This document shows positions 29,390 through 36,819 of a stretch of DNA of 64,000 nt, piece by piece. The position numbers and the translations under genes were made by a program. The DNA is taken from assembly GCF_004798905.1 (NCBI RefSeq), contig NZ_SDMO01000008.1, positions 62,001-126,000 on the forward strand, read 5' to 3'. Within the stretch, counting starts at the first letter, position 1. Each line of letters begins with the position of its first letter. The DNA comes from Halomonas borealis (GTDB taxonomy: Bacteria > Pseudomonadota > Gammaproteobacteria > Pseudomonadales > Halomonadaceae). The notes below the pieces were generated by a model. That model did not search any database, was not told the DNA's origin, and worked only from the letters and a program-made list of their open reading frames with translations.

Positions 29390-30027
29390 CAACGAGGCAT
29401 TGGGACTGATGCACGGACCTTTCCGCGATATTCCTCCAATGCCATTTCAACGATTTCCTTCCATGCACCCTCAGTAGCCATCTGGCGCGTGTCTTCGACA
29501 TGCACGGATACTGGGATTTGCACACCATTTCGGACGAATTTCAGAGTGGTGCTTACATTTGAATTTAGGGTAATTGCCCAGAAGCCCGGCTTAAACCACG
29601 CCCATAACTCATCAATCTGTATTGCCACCGTCTGGTCAGCACCTGCGTTGTCAACGACACGCCACCCAGCATCATTGAAAGCCGCAGTTGCATACTTACG
29701 AATTAGTTCTTCGACAGTTTGATTTTCCGGAAGAAAAACATCACCAAGTGCTTTGCCGTAACCATTCCTTTTACGCCCTATTGCACGAGCCTTCATTTCG
29801 TCACTCGCAGCATTTGCTCCGTCAAACCCGAGCGATGGCGTCGATGGAATTCTAGGCGCCTCTTCAAACGTCCGATTATCGACTACGGACTCGATGAAGA
29901 TGGATTCGGTTTGCACACCGCCATCGCGAGCTACAGGCACATCTATAGGAACAACACTGCGACTGGTCGCACATCCAGTAATTGTCAAAAAAGCCAGTAC
30001 GGAAACCCAAATTTTTGCAAACTTCAT
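29389..30027 (-). CDS. Putative lipoprotein (YajG-like), cassette-borne
   Basis: A 212-residue protein with a lipoprotein signal: MKFAKIWVSVLAFLTITGC with a TITGC lipobox, so it should be acylated and anchored in a membrane. The mature part has a 65-residue Asp/Glu-rich region and then a DUF-like domain (FNDAGWRVVDNAGADQTVAIQID) resembling YajG-type lipoproteins. I chose ATG 30027 because GGAG lies six bases upstream; an ATG at 30039 is possible. GC content is well below the flanking core genes. It lies between two attC-like sites, as expected for an integron cassette gene. Function unknown. Confidence 0.75.
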   Translation of the reverse strand: MKFAKIWVSVLAFLTITGCATSRSVVPIDVPVARDGGVQTESIFIESVVDNRTFEEAPRIPSTPSLGFDGANAASDEMKARAIGRKRNGYGKALGDVFLPENQTVEELIRKYATAAFNDAGWRVVDNAGADQTVAIQIDELWAWFKPGFWAITLNSNVSTTLKFVRNGVQIPVSVHVEDTRQMATEGAWKEIVEMALEEYRGKVRASVPMPR

Positions 30028-30054
30028 GTATTTCTCCATTGTTTCTTCAAGATT

Positions 30055-30148
30055 CCCAACGCTTGAGGTAAGGGGCAGCCGGAGCACGTAGCGCGGAGGG
30101 AACCTGCAAGCACAGCTTGCAGGCTGTCCCTTTGACCGAATTGTTAGG
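30055..30148 (-). other. attC recombination site of an integron cassette
   Basis: On the minus strand: R'' CCTAACA, L'' GGTCAAAGGGACAGCC, then a tip with hairpin CTGCAAG-CTGTG-CTTGCAG, L' GGCTGCCCCTTACC, and R' GCGTTGGG. L'' and L' pair with single-base bulges, the extrahelical bases typical of attC. The outer sequence CTAACAATTCGGTCAA is close to the classical 59-base-element left end. The stop codon of the upstream cassette gene (TAA, 30144-30146) lies within R'', a common cassette arrangement. Confidence 0.85.
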
Positions 30149-30767
30149 AGCGCGGTGCTGCACGGTTTGGTCTTTCAACGATCTCTGCAATATCAGTAAT
30201 GCTTCCAATTGTAAGTAGGACAGGATCCAGTTGCGCAACTTGGGCTTGTAGACGCCATGCAAAGCGCCACTCGTGTTGCAAGATGAATTGGAGTGGCTTG
30301 GAAAAAACTGCGCCCAACCTGCTTTTACCACCATACACAACGGCAGCATCTATGCCCGACCACTGAGGCAGCGCAAGCTCCGCTGCAGAGTGAAGCCTTT
30401 GGCAGAATTCTTCTACTTCATGGATCACAAGACAAGCATCGGTTTCAGGAAAGTCGTCAAATAGCTGTTCATCCCAGCACTTTGAAAAGCAGATAGTCAG
30501 ATAATTTGTTCCGACCTCTGACCTATAGGTAACATCTCCAATTGGTTTGATTCTCTGCCCTGTGCGCTCAATAGTGATCGATACTGAACTGGCTGGAGAT
30601 GTTCTGACACGAACCAATTCATCATCGTGTCGTGATGCATCAGCCTCTTGTTACTTATAGTCAGTCGCGGGCCGAAGACGAAACTCGCCTAGCTCCAGCG
30701 AGCGTTCTAACCACTGTCTTTCTGAGTATCGATACAGCTTTGGCGGGCGAGTGAGTTCGATTTCCAT
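30144..30767 (-). pseudogene. Cassette gene of unknown function interrupted by an in-frame stop
   Basis: A continuous frame of 208 codons runs from ATG 30767 (MEIELTRPPKLYRYS) to TAA at 30144-30146, broken only by TAA at codon 39 (30651-30653). The sequence before it (GEFRLRPATDYK) and after it (QEADASRHDDELVRVRT) reads as one protein, so a single point mutation is the simplest cause. The C-terminal part contains CLVIHEVEEFCQRLH and QFILQHEWRFAWRL. I have seen similar uncharacterised proteins of this form but cannot name a function. An internal TTG at 30617 could start a 157-residue remnant. It is bounded by attC-like sites on both sides. Confidence 0.65.
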
Positions 30768-30772
30768 ATACT

Positions 30773-30845
30773 CTTAACGCTTTGCTCACCGGTAAATTGC
30801 GAGCGCAGCGAGTAATTTATCCGCGTGCAGAAACTTGTTATATGC
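30773..30845 (-). other. attC recombination site of an integron cassette
   Basis: On the minus strand: R'' TATAACAAG, L'' TTTCTGCACGCGG, stem ATAAATT, tip ACTCGCTGCGCTCGC, AATTTA, L' CCGGTGAGCAAA and R' GCGTTAAG. The two halves fold back on each other with bulges. The TATAACAA...GCGTTA ends and the CTCGCTGCGCTCGC tip resemble sites of Vibrio-type sedentary integrons. It starts 14 bp after the ATPase stop and ends 5 bp before the next cassette ATG. Confidence 0.8.
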
Positions 30846-30858
30846 TGGAACTGCCAAT

Positions 30859-33495
30859 TCAGTTCGTCTCACTTAGAGCAGCGTCCAAATTTTCTAAAGC
30901 AGAAATCACCTCGTTGACAGTATGCTGATCGAACTCTGGCAAGTCAGTCTCGTCATGTGTACCTTTGTTCAAGTACGACCAATATGCGTTTCTTCCATCT
31001 TGACCTAGCACAGCAGTCAGAGCGGACACTATCAGCTCTTTATTAGGTATATTTGACTGTGAACGATTCAGCTTAGATCTTAGATTTTCAGCTAATGCCC
31101 TTAGATCCCATGGCGCAGAAGGAGAACGGCGAGAGACACTAATTAGGCTGTCCTTCTGATCACTATGCTTTCCGTAATGAAACCAAGTTTTTTCACATAG
31201 GTTCTCTAGCGCTCTTCTTGCCGACATCAACGCGTCGCGATACTCTCCTTGTGCATATAGTTCGCGTGCAGCTAATACATAATTTTTGGGTCGCCTTAAT
31301 GAGTCAACTTGAATATGACCTTCGCCAGCGCTTGATACGAAAATATATGACTGAGACGCAAGTGACTGACTCTTACCTAGCAGTTGATGTGTGTTATTAA
31401 AGAACTCTTCACCATGCACTGCCAAAATTATCTGACAATCCTTGAAAAAATCATCAACAAATAGCGCTTCCCTGATGGCACGACGATGCTCATCATCAAT
31501 TGCGTTCACTGGGTCATCAAAAATAAGAACCGGACAAAGCTCTTTTACGTTCTTAGCAAGCAATATTGCTAGCCCAAGGCAACGGATATGACCCTCACTC
31601 AGAATATGGAGAGCATCAAATAAGGAAGAAGGGTCTTTCAAAAATGAAATGCCCAACCGTTGATTTTGAGATAACGGAAGTTGAACAGAAGCTAATTTAT
31701 CTGCTTCTGAATCGTAACGATTAAAAGCATTGTAAAGTCTCACAACTAGGTCGCCGAGGTCAGCAACCAACTGGCTCGGCAATCGATTCTTATATGCATT
31801 CAATCTTTCAACAAAGCTCTTATAAGAAGCTGCAATCTCCTGATTTATTTGCACTTTGGCATACTCAGCATCCACATCAGCTATAAGTTGAGCATTCTCC
31901 GTATCAAAACTAGTGATTGCCTGTTGCGCAGCAATAATTGCTTGTTTAGCTGTGTTTCTGCGTGTTTCTAAGACAGTGATTTGCTCTTTAAGCCAGCGCA
32001 AACGATTTAGCTCAGCTTGCTTGTTTGAACGTATTTGAGCGTCCTGATCAGTCTTTTTGTCGGCTTCCTCGAGATGCTTTACCTGGGCTTCCAGGTGCTG
32101 CCATGGCGTAAAACCATCCGCTAACTGTTGCTGCAAGGAGTACCACCACCCGATATCTACTTGTGAGCCAGGTGAAATATGAAAATTTCGGATAGCATTG
32201 TTTTGTGGCAGAAACGTCAAACAAACATTCAATATTTGCGAGAGGTCCAGCAACCATCTACTAACATTTTGTTGAAGTTGTTGTGCCGTTTTCTGAAGCT
32301 CTGCCAAGTGTTGCAGCTTTTGAAGTTCTTCATTAGCGTTACCGTAAGGATTTACGGATACTTGTGTGAGCGGCGTTTTACACGCTGGACAATGTTCTGA
32401 ACTACTCGATTGTAGCTGAACAACTGCGTCGTATAGATTCTTGAATGATACCTCCTGACTTGCGTTTTCCAGATCTTTTTGCGTCAACTCCAGCTCGCTG
32501 AGGCCGCTGCTAATGGAGCTACCAAGTGTTTGCAATGCGCTAATTGTTAAGTTGGTTTTACTTGCTTGGGGCTGTTGCAAACCGGTTTCTAGTCGCTGGA
32601 TTGATCCTGCATTTTCATCATCACCGTTTAGTTCAAAGACCAATTGGCTAAAGGTTGCTCCGTCACGGTACTGGGTGGCTAGTGTTTGCTCCTCAACATT
32701 TAGTTTTTGCAGCTCTGCATTGTTAGTCGCTATCTGCTGCTGAGAACCAGAAAGTGCCTGCTTTTTTTGTGCTAACTGAGCTGCTTTAACACCGGTAAGA
32801 TCAATATATTTTGGGTCAAACTCAGAAGTAAAATTGCGCACAAACTCGTTGAAAGAGTCTAAGCCAAATAACGTTGATATAAGCTCAGTTTGCTTAGCGG
32901 GTGCCTGAGCGGCAATTCTAGAAAAGTTATCGATACGATTTTTTTCAACGAAAAAAAATCTAAATAGTTCCTCATTTGCCTCAATTTCAACCTCAGCGCC
33001 TTGCTCGTTTAAGCCTGTAACAACTGGCGTCGCAAAACGATTAACATGTGCGTTTTTCAGGTAATCACCCTGATCTCGAAAACGCTTGCTTTCCGCTTCA
33101 GCTACGTTACCCAGCAGGCTATATTCAAGGGCTTCGCAGAAGCTAGATTTGCCAGTACCGTTCGGTCCGTATATGAGGACTAAACGGCTTTCTAAATCAA
33201 AAATCTCTTGCCTGGAGAAACCACGAAACGGCCCCACTGCCATACTTTTTATCTGAGTAATGGGGGAAGTTTTCTCGGCGGTTATCTCGGGTAAAGACTG
33301 AATCTCTATGCTCAAGTCGTCCCAGTTAGCCTGGGCCAAGGTAACCATTTTCTTAACCCGCTGACCTTGATAGGTTCCGAGAGAAGCAAGCTCATCAAGG
33401 TTTGCCAGGACAATGTTCGCCAGCTTGCGCACTCCCGGAAGAACTTCGTCTGAATCGAGAGTTCGCAAAAAACGTAGATATTCAGACTCAATCAT
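30859..33495 (-). CDS. Rad50/SMC-like AAA ATPase with zinc hook, cassette-borne, putative defence protein
   Basis: An 878-residue ABC-type ATPase. Walker A is GPNGTGKSSF (110-119), and a coiled-coil arm region contains a Rad50-type zinc hook, Cys369-Pro-Ala-Cys372. The signature LSEGHIRCLGLA and Walker B VLIFDDPVNAID (near 655) follow, with a switch-like HGEEFF. After the ATPase head comes a helical C-terminal domain (residues about 735-878: ALENLCEKTWFHYGK, YLNKGTHDETDLPEFD) seen in some stand-alone AAA proteins near defence loci. ATG 33495 has AAGGA upstream. Codons are A/T-rich. It is followed by an attC site, so it reads as an unusually long cassette. A role against phage or plasmids is inferred, not shown. 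No nuclease partner is adjacent. Confidence 0.8.
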   Translation of the reverse strand: MIESEYLRFLRTLDSDEVLPGVRKLANIVLANLDELASLGTYQGQRVKKMVTLAQANWDDLSIEIQSLPEITAEKTSPITQIKSMAVGPFRGFSRQEIFDLESRLVLIYGPNGTGKSSFCEALEYSLLGNVAEAESKRFRDQGDYLKNAHVNRFATPVVTGLNEQGAEVEIEANEELFRFFFVEKNRIDNFSRIAAQAPAKQTELISTLFGLDSFNEFVRNFTSEFDPKYIDLTGVKAAQLAQKKQALSGSQQQIATNNAELQKLNVEEQTLATQYRDGATFSQLVFELNGDDENAGSIQRLETGLQQPQASKTNLTISALQTLGSSISSGLSELELTQKDLENASQEVSFKNLYDAVVQLQSSSSEHCPACKTPLTQVSVNPYGNANEELQKLQHLAELQKTAQQLQQNVSRWLLDLSQILNVCLTFLPQNNAIRNFHISPGSQVDIGWWYSLQQQLADGFTPWQHLEAQVKHLEEADKKTDQDAQIRSNKQAELNRLRWLKEQITVLETRRNTAKQAIIAAQQAITSFDTENAQLIADVDAEYAKVQINQEIAASYKSFVERLNAYKNRLPSQLVADLGDLVVRLYNAFNRYDSEADKLASVQLPLSQNQRLGISFLKDPSSLFDALHILSEGHIRCLGLAILLAKNVKELCPVLIFDDPVNAIDDEHRRAIREALFVDDFFKDCQIILAVHGEEFFNNTHQLLGKSQSLASQSYIFVSSAGEGHIQVDSLRRPKNYVLAARELYAQGEYRDALMSARRALENLCEKTWFHYGKHSDQKDSLISVSRRSPSAPWDLRALAENLRSKLNRSQSNIPNKELIVSALTAVLGQDGRNAYWSYLNKGTHDETDLPEFDQHTVNEVISALENLDAALSETN

Positions 33496-33744
33496 AATAC
33501 TTCCTTAGATTTTAGATTCAGTTCCTTCACTTTGGCATATAACAGGTATTAGATAGCTAACACGTTTATTGACTTGAACGTGCCGGCGCGTTCAAATCAA
33601 TAAACGAGGCAGCCAAACCGATCACAACCCCATGAAAGCTCTCAACATTAAGCATAAATAGGCCACATAACACGGGTAAACGAGCTGGCTGCATTTTACG
33701 GAACCCGCTATCGAGGATTTCGGCCGTTGACGATCCGTAGTGTG
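33496..33744. other. Non-coding stretch at the proximal edge of the cassette array
   Basis: This 249-bp region contains GTTATATGCC (minus strand, 33534-33543), a plausible R'-type crossover point in front of the ATPase cassette, and a strong hairpin at 33563-33606. No integrase gene or full attI could be recognised. A 60-codon minus-strand frame (33566-33748) starts inside the DUF427 stop region but does not look like a protein. Confidence 0.4.
33563..33606. repeat. Long inverted repeat (18-bp arms, 8-base loop)
   Basis: Arms 33563-33580 and 33589-33606 pair along 18 positions with one G-T type mismatch; the loop is TGCCGGCG. No T-run follows on either strand. It may be a terminator for the minus-strand DUF427 gene or a structure tied to the cassette array boundary. 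Confidence 0.55.
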
Positions 33745-34119
33745 TCATTCCACCTGCTCCGTCACCTTGCCTTCATCAAACGCCAACCGCCCGGCAATCG
33801 CCGCCATTTCATCGTTTGGCCGCTCATAGCTCCAGGCTACATCGGCAATATCGGGCAGCGAGTAATAGATGGCATCCCCCTTGAACGGGCAATGGGTAAC
33901 GGTGGACGAAATCGAAAGCTTCGACATATCCACATCCGCTCTCGGGACATACTGACGCTGTGGATAGCCGTGCTCGCGCAATTCGGTCGCGTTGCGGGTA
34001 TCGGCGACCAGGGTATCGCCAGCAAGGATACGCACCCGCCGGTTGTGCGGGTGTAGGGTCATGCGGGGCTCAGTGAAGTGACCGGCCATCGGCAGTTCCG
34101 TTGCTATTGGCTGATCCAT
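33745..34119 (-). CDS. DUF427 domain-containing protein
   Basis: About 124 residues with the DUF427 pattern: HPHNRRVRILAGDTLVADTRNA, then REHGYPQRQYVPRADVDM, and the THCPFKGDAIYYSL motif with its invariant Cys-Pro-Phe-Lys-Gly. This small beta-rich fold is widespread and uncharacterised, sometimes fused to nucleotidyl or phosphoribosyl enzymes. The start is uncertain: ATG 34119 (MDQPIA) gives a normal length; ATG 34152 adds eleven residues. Neither has a good ribosome site. Confidence 0.8.
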   Translation of the reverse strand: MDQPIATELPMAGHFTEPRMTLHPHNRRVRILAGDTLVADTRNATELREHGYPQRQYVPRADVDMSKLSISSTVTHCPFKGDAIYYSLPDIADVAWSYERPNDEMAAIAGRLAFDEGKVTEQVE

Positions 34120-34299
34120 CAGCGTAGAGCGATGGAGGTGGAATGTCAGCATTTGAGGACAATTTTTCTTAGGTCAATTCGTCTAGGGTCGTCCTCCCCC
34201 TACTACGCCGCGCTCGGCCCAGCGAACCTTCACACTCTTGGCGCCCACGCCCCTGCCCGCCATGATGGTGGCGTTCATGAGCTGCGGGAGACTCTCGGG

Positions 34300-34956
34300 A
34301 TGAACCAGACACCACGCGCACCGGCGCCGCTGACGAAATTGAGCGGCCGGTCGATCCTCTTCGTGATGGCGGCTGAGGCCGAATACGGCCCTCATCTTCG
34401 AGAGCGGTTCACTCCCTTAATGACCGGCGTGGGGCCGGTCGAGGCGGCAGTGGCGCTCACCGCCGCCCTGGCGGGGCTAGAGGCGCGCGAGAGTCTGCCG
34501 GACCTGGTGGTGTCGCTGGGCTCGGCGGGCAGCCGGGCGCTGGAGCAGGCCGAGGTCTATCAGGCGGTGTCGGTGGCCTACCGCGACATGGACGCCACAC
34601 CGCTCGGCTTCGAGACGGGCGTCACGCCCTTCCTCGACCTGCCGGCCACCCTGCCCCTACCGCTGCGCATTCCCGGGATCTTTGATGCCACGCTCTCGAC
34701 CGGCGCCGATATCGTCTCGGGCGCGGCCTACAACGCCATCAAAGCCGACATGGTGGATATGGAAAGCTACGCCTGCCTGCGCGCCTGCACGCGCTTCGCG
34801 GTGCCGCTGGTCGTGTTGCGCGGCATCTCGGACGGCAAGGCGGAGCTCAACCGCGTCGACGACTGGACGGAATATCTCCACGTCATCGACGCGAAACTGG
34901 CCGACGCCGTGGATCGCCTCGATGCCGCTATCGGCGAGGGGCTGCTGACGCGCTAG
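34300..34956 (+). CDS. 5'-methylthioadenosine/S-adenosylhomocysteine nucleosidase-like phosphorylase-fold protein
   Basis: A 218-residue protein of the PNP/UDP phosphorylase superfamily. It opens with SILFVMAAEAEYGPHL, has a TGVGPVEAAVAL nucleotide-site glycine loop, DLVVSLGSAGS, and the ribose-binding VDMESYA followed by LRGISDG with the catalytic Asp. Classical MTA/SAH nucleosidases have an EMEGAA core, so this is a variant subfamily; hydrolysis of MTA or SAH is likely but not certain. ATG 34300 is preceded by GGGAG. It is transcribed toward the ion-channel-like gene 46 bp downstream and may share its transcript. Confidence 0.75.
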   Translation: MNQTPRAPAPLTKLSGRSILFVMAAEAEYGPHLRERFTPLMTGVGPVEAAVALTAALAGLEARESLPDLVVSLGSAGSRALEQAEVYQAVSVAYRDMDATPLGFETGVTPFLDLPATLPLPLRIPGIFDATLSTGADIVSGAAYNAIKADMVDMESYACLRACTRFAVPLVVLRGISDGKAELNRVDDWTEYLHVIDAKLADAVDRLDAAIGEGLLTR

Positions 34957-35002
34957 GCTGGGTGGGAAAGGACATTCCGGCACTGCATAAGGAGTAGGGA
35001 AG

Positions 35003-35998
35003 ATGCCCGCCACCCGCACGACCTCGCCCGCGCTGGAACGGGCCCACCTGGTATGGGACCTGTTCATCATCGTGCTGGTGATCGCCAACCTGGCGCTGCT
35101 GCTGTTCGATAGCCTCTACCTGCTGCCGCCGCTGAACGCCGCCTTCGAGGCCGCGGCCCCCGGCCTGTACGGCGCCTATGACCAGCATATCCACGCCAAC
35201 TTCTTCAGCATCGACCTGGCGTTCGTGGCCGTCTTCCTGCTCGATGTGCTGCTGGGCTGGGTGGCGGCCATCGCCCAGCGGCGTTATCACCGCTGGTTCT
35301 TCTATCCCTTCGTGCATTGGTACGACGTGCTCGGTTGCATCCCGCTGGGCGGCTTCCGACTGCTGCGTGTGCTGCGCGTCGTCTCACTGCTGCACCGCCT
35401 GCAACGGCTGGGGATGATCGACGTGCGCCGCTGGTATCTCTACGGCGTGGCCGCCAAGTATCTCGACATTCTCATGGAGGAGCTCACCGACCGCATCGCC
35501 ATCCGCATGCTCGATAACGTGCAGAGCGAGCTGAGTGCCGGCGATGGGCTCTCGGGCCCCTTGGTGGAACGGGTGGTGCAGCCCCGCAAGCAGGCGCTGA
35601 TCCACGAGATCGGCCAGCGGTTGGAGGCCATGGCGGGCGACGCCTATGCCCACCACCGCGACGACACCCTGCGCTATGTGCGTGGGCTGGTCGGCCGCAC
35701 CCTGGCCCAGAGCCCGGAGCTCAAGCGGCTCGAACGCCTGCCGATGGGCGGGCAGCTGGCCCGCGGGCTCGAGGCCTCGTTCTCCGATCTGGCCTGCCAT
35801 TTGGTCGATGAGGCCCTGGCGGGGCTGAAGTCGGCGGAGTTCTCCACGCTGGTGGAGCAGCTGGCCGAGAGCGGATTCGATGCCTGGCTGCGCACCGACC
35901 CGCAGACCGATCAGATCACCGAGCAGGTGCTGGTCGATATGCTGGAGCTGCTCAAGGAGCGAATCGCGGTCAAGGAGTGGCAGCACAAGTACCAATAA
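35003..35998 (+). CDS. Voltage-sensor-like membrane protein with a long cytoplasmic domain
   Basis: A 331-residue protein. Four N-terminal membrane segments occupy roughly residues 17-137. The fourth looks like an S4 helix: FRLLRVLRVVSLLHRLQRLG carries Arg119, Arg122, Arg125, Arg132 and Arg135 at about three-residue spacing. The segment before it (HWYDVLGCIP) has the S3-type Asp. No pore helix or selectivity filter follows. Residues 140-331 are a soluble helical region. It resembles the sensor half of ion transporters and is usually annotated as an ion-transporter-like or hypothetical protein. ATG 35003 follows GGAGTAGGGAAG; a hairpin follows the stop. Confidence 0.7.
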   Translation: MPATRTTSPALERAHLVWDLFIIVLVIANLALLLFDSLYLLPPLNAAFEAAAPGLYGAYDQHIHANFFSIDLAFVAVFLLDVLLGWVAAIAQRRYHRWFFYPFVHWYDVLGCIPLGGFRLLRVLRVVSLLHRLQRLGMIDVRRWYLYGVAAKYLDILMEELTDRIAIRMLDNVQSELSAGDGLSGPLVERVVQPRKQALIHEIGQRLEAMAGDAYAHHRDDTLRYVRGLVGRTLAQSPELKRLERLPMGGQLARGLEASFSDLACHLVDEALAGLKSAEFSTLVEQLAESGFDAWLRTDPQTDQITEQVLVDMLELLKERIAVKEWQHKYQ

Positions 35999-36006
35999 AC
36001 AGGCGG

Positions 36007-36032
36007 GGCCGAGCCTCGCGATGAGGCTCGGC
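36007..36032. terminator. Hairpin between convergent genes
   Basis: GGCCGAGCCTC and GAGGCTCGGCC form an 11-bp stem with a short loop directly after the voltage-sensor-like gene. It lies before the convergent PfpI gene and can serve both strands. Confidence 0.7.
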
Positions 36033-36086
36033 CTCGACAGGGCGGTCAGGCCGTCCGGGCTGAGGGGCCGCCGTGCGGCCCCTCGT

Positions 36087-36764
36087 TCACGCCAGCCGCT
36101 TCAGCAGGGCCTCGGCCACCGCCTCGGAGCTGACGGGGTTCTGGCCGGTAATCAGGCGGCCGTCTTCCACGCTGAAGGATTGCCAGTCCTCGCCCTTCTC
36201 GTAGCGCGCGCCCAGGCGGATGAACTCGTCCTCGATCAGAAACGGCACCACGTCGCTCAGGCCGACGCCGGCTTCCTCGCCGTTGGTGAAGCCCGTGACC
36301 CGGCGCCCCTCGATCAGCGGTGCGCCGTCGGCGCCCTTCACGTGGCGCAGCACGCCCGGCGCGTGGCAGACGAAGCTGATCGGCTTGTCCGCCCGGTCGA
36401 AGGCCTCGATCAAGGCGATCGACGTGGACGACTCGGCCAGGTCCCACAGCGGGCCGTGGCCCCCCGGGTAGAACACCGCATCGAAGTCGGCCTCGGCCAC
36501 CTCGTCCAGGCGCACGGTGCTGGCCAGCTCGCGCTGGGCCTGTTCGTCCTGGCGGAAGCGTTCGGTGGCCGCGGTCTGGAAGTCCGGCTGTTCGCTGTTC
36601 GGGTCCAGGGGCGGCTGGCCGCCCTTCGGCGAGGCCAGCACCAGCTCGGCGCCCGCATCGCGGAAGGCGTAATAGGGCGAGGCGAATTCCTCGAGCCAGA
36701 AACCGGTCTTGTGGCCGGTGTCACCCAGCGTGTCGTGGGATGTCAGCACCATCAGGATCTTCAT
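36087..36764 (-). CDS. DJ-1/PfpI family protein (type 1 glutamine amidotransferase-like)
   Basis: A 225-residue protein with the DJ-1/PfpI fold. FYPGGHGPLWDLAES forms the oxyanion region, the nucleophile Cys is in SFVCHAPGVL, and Glu is in the early WLEEFASPYYAFRDAG segment that shapes the active site. Relatives act as glyoxalase III, chaperones or protein deglycases. Length and the HGPLWD motif place it with HchA/YDR533C-like members, so methylglyoxal detoxification is a fair guess. The start follows GAGG. It lies just downstream of the aldehyde dehydrogenase gene on the same strand, but the 55-bp gap leaves co-transcription open. Confidence 0.85.
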   Translation of the reverse strand: MKILMVLTSHDTLGDTGHKTGFWLEEFASPYYAFRDAGAELVLASPKGGQPPLDPNSEQPDFQTAATERFRQDEQAQRELASTVRLDEVAEADFDAVFYPGGHGPLWDLAESSTSIALIEAFDRADKPISFVCHAPGVLRHVKGADGAPLIEGRRVTGFTNGEEAGVGLSDVVPFLIEDEFIRLGARYEKGEDWQSFSVEDGRLITGQNPVSSEAVAEALLKRLA

Positions 36765-36819
36765 GTGTCACCTCGGGGTTGTGTCGTTGGGTCTCTCTTA
36801 GGCCGGCTCGGCGACTGTC

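Noticed and set aside
29188..29528. Small frames between recD and the lipoprotein gene
   Set aside because: They overlap the degenerate attC-like structure and shift frame with the lipoprotein's antisense; no ribosome site.
33566..33748. 60-codon frame overlapping the DUF427 stop by four bases
   Set aside because: ATGA coupling looks tempting, but the frame runs through the long hairpin and its translation has no protein-like pattern.
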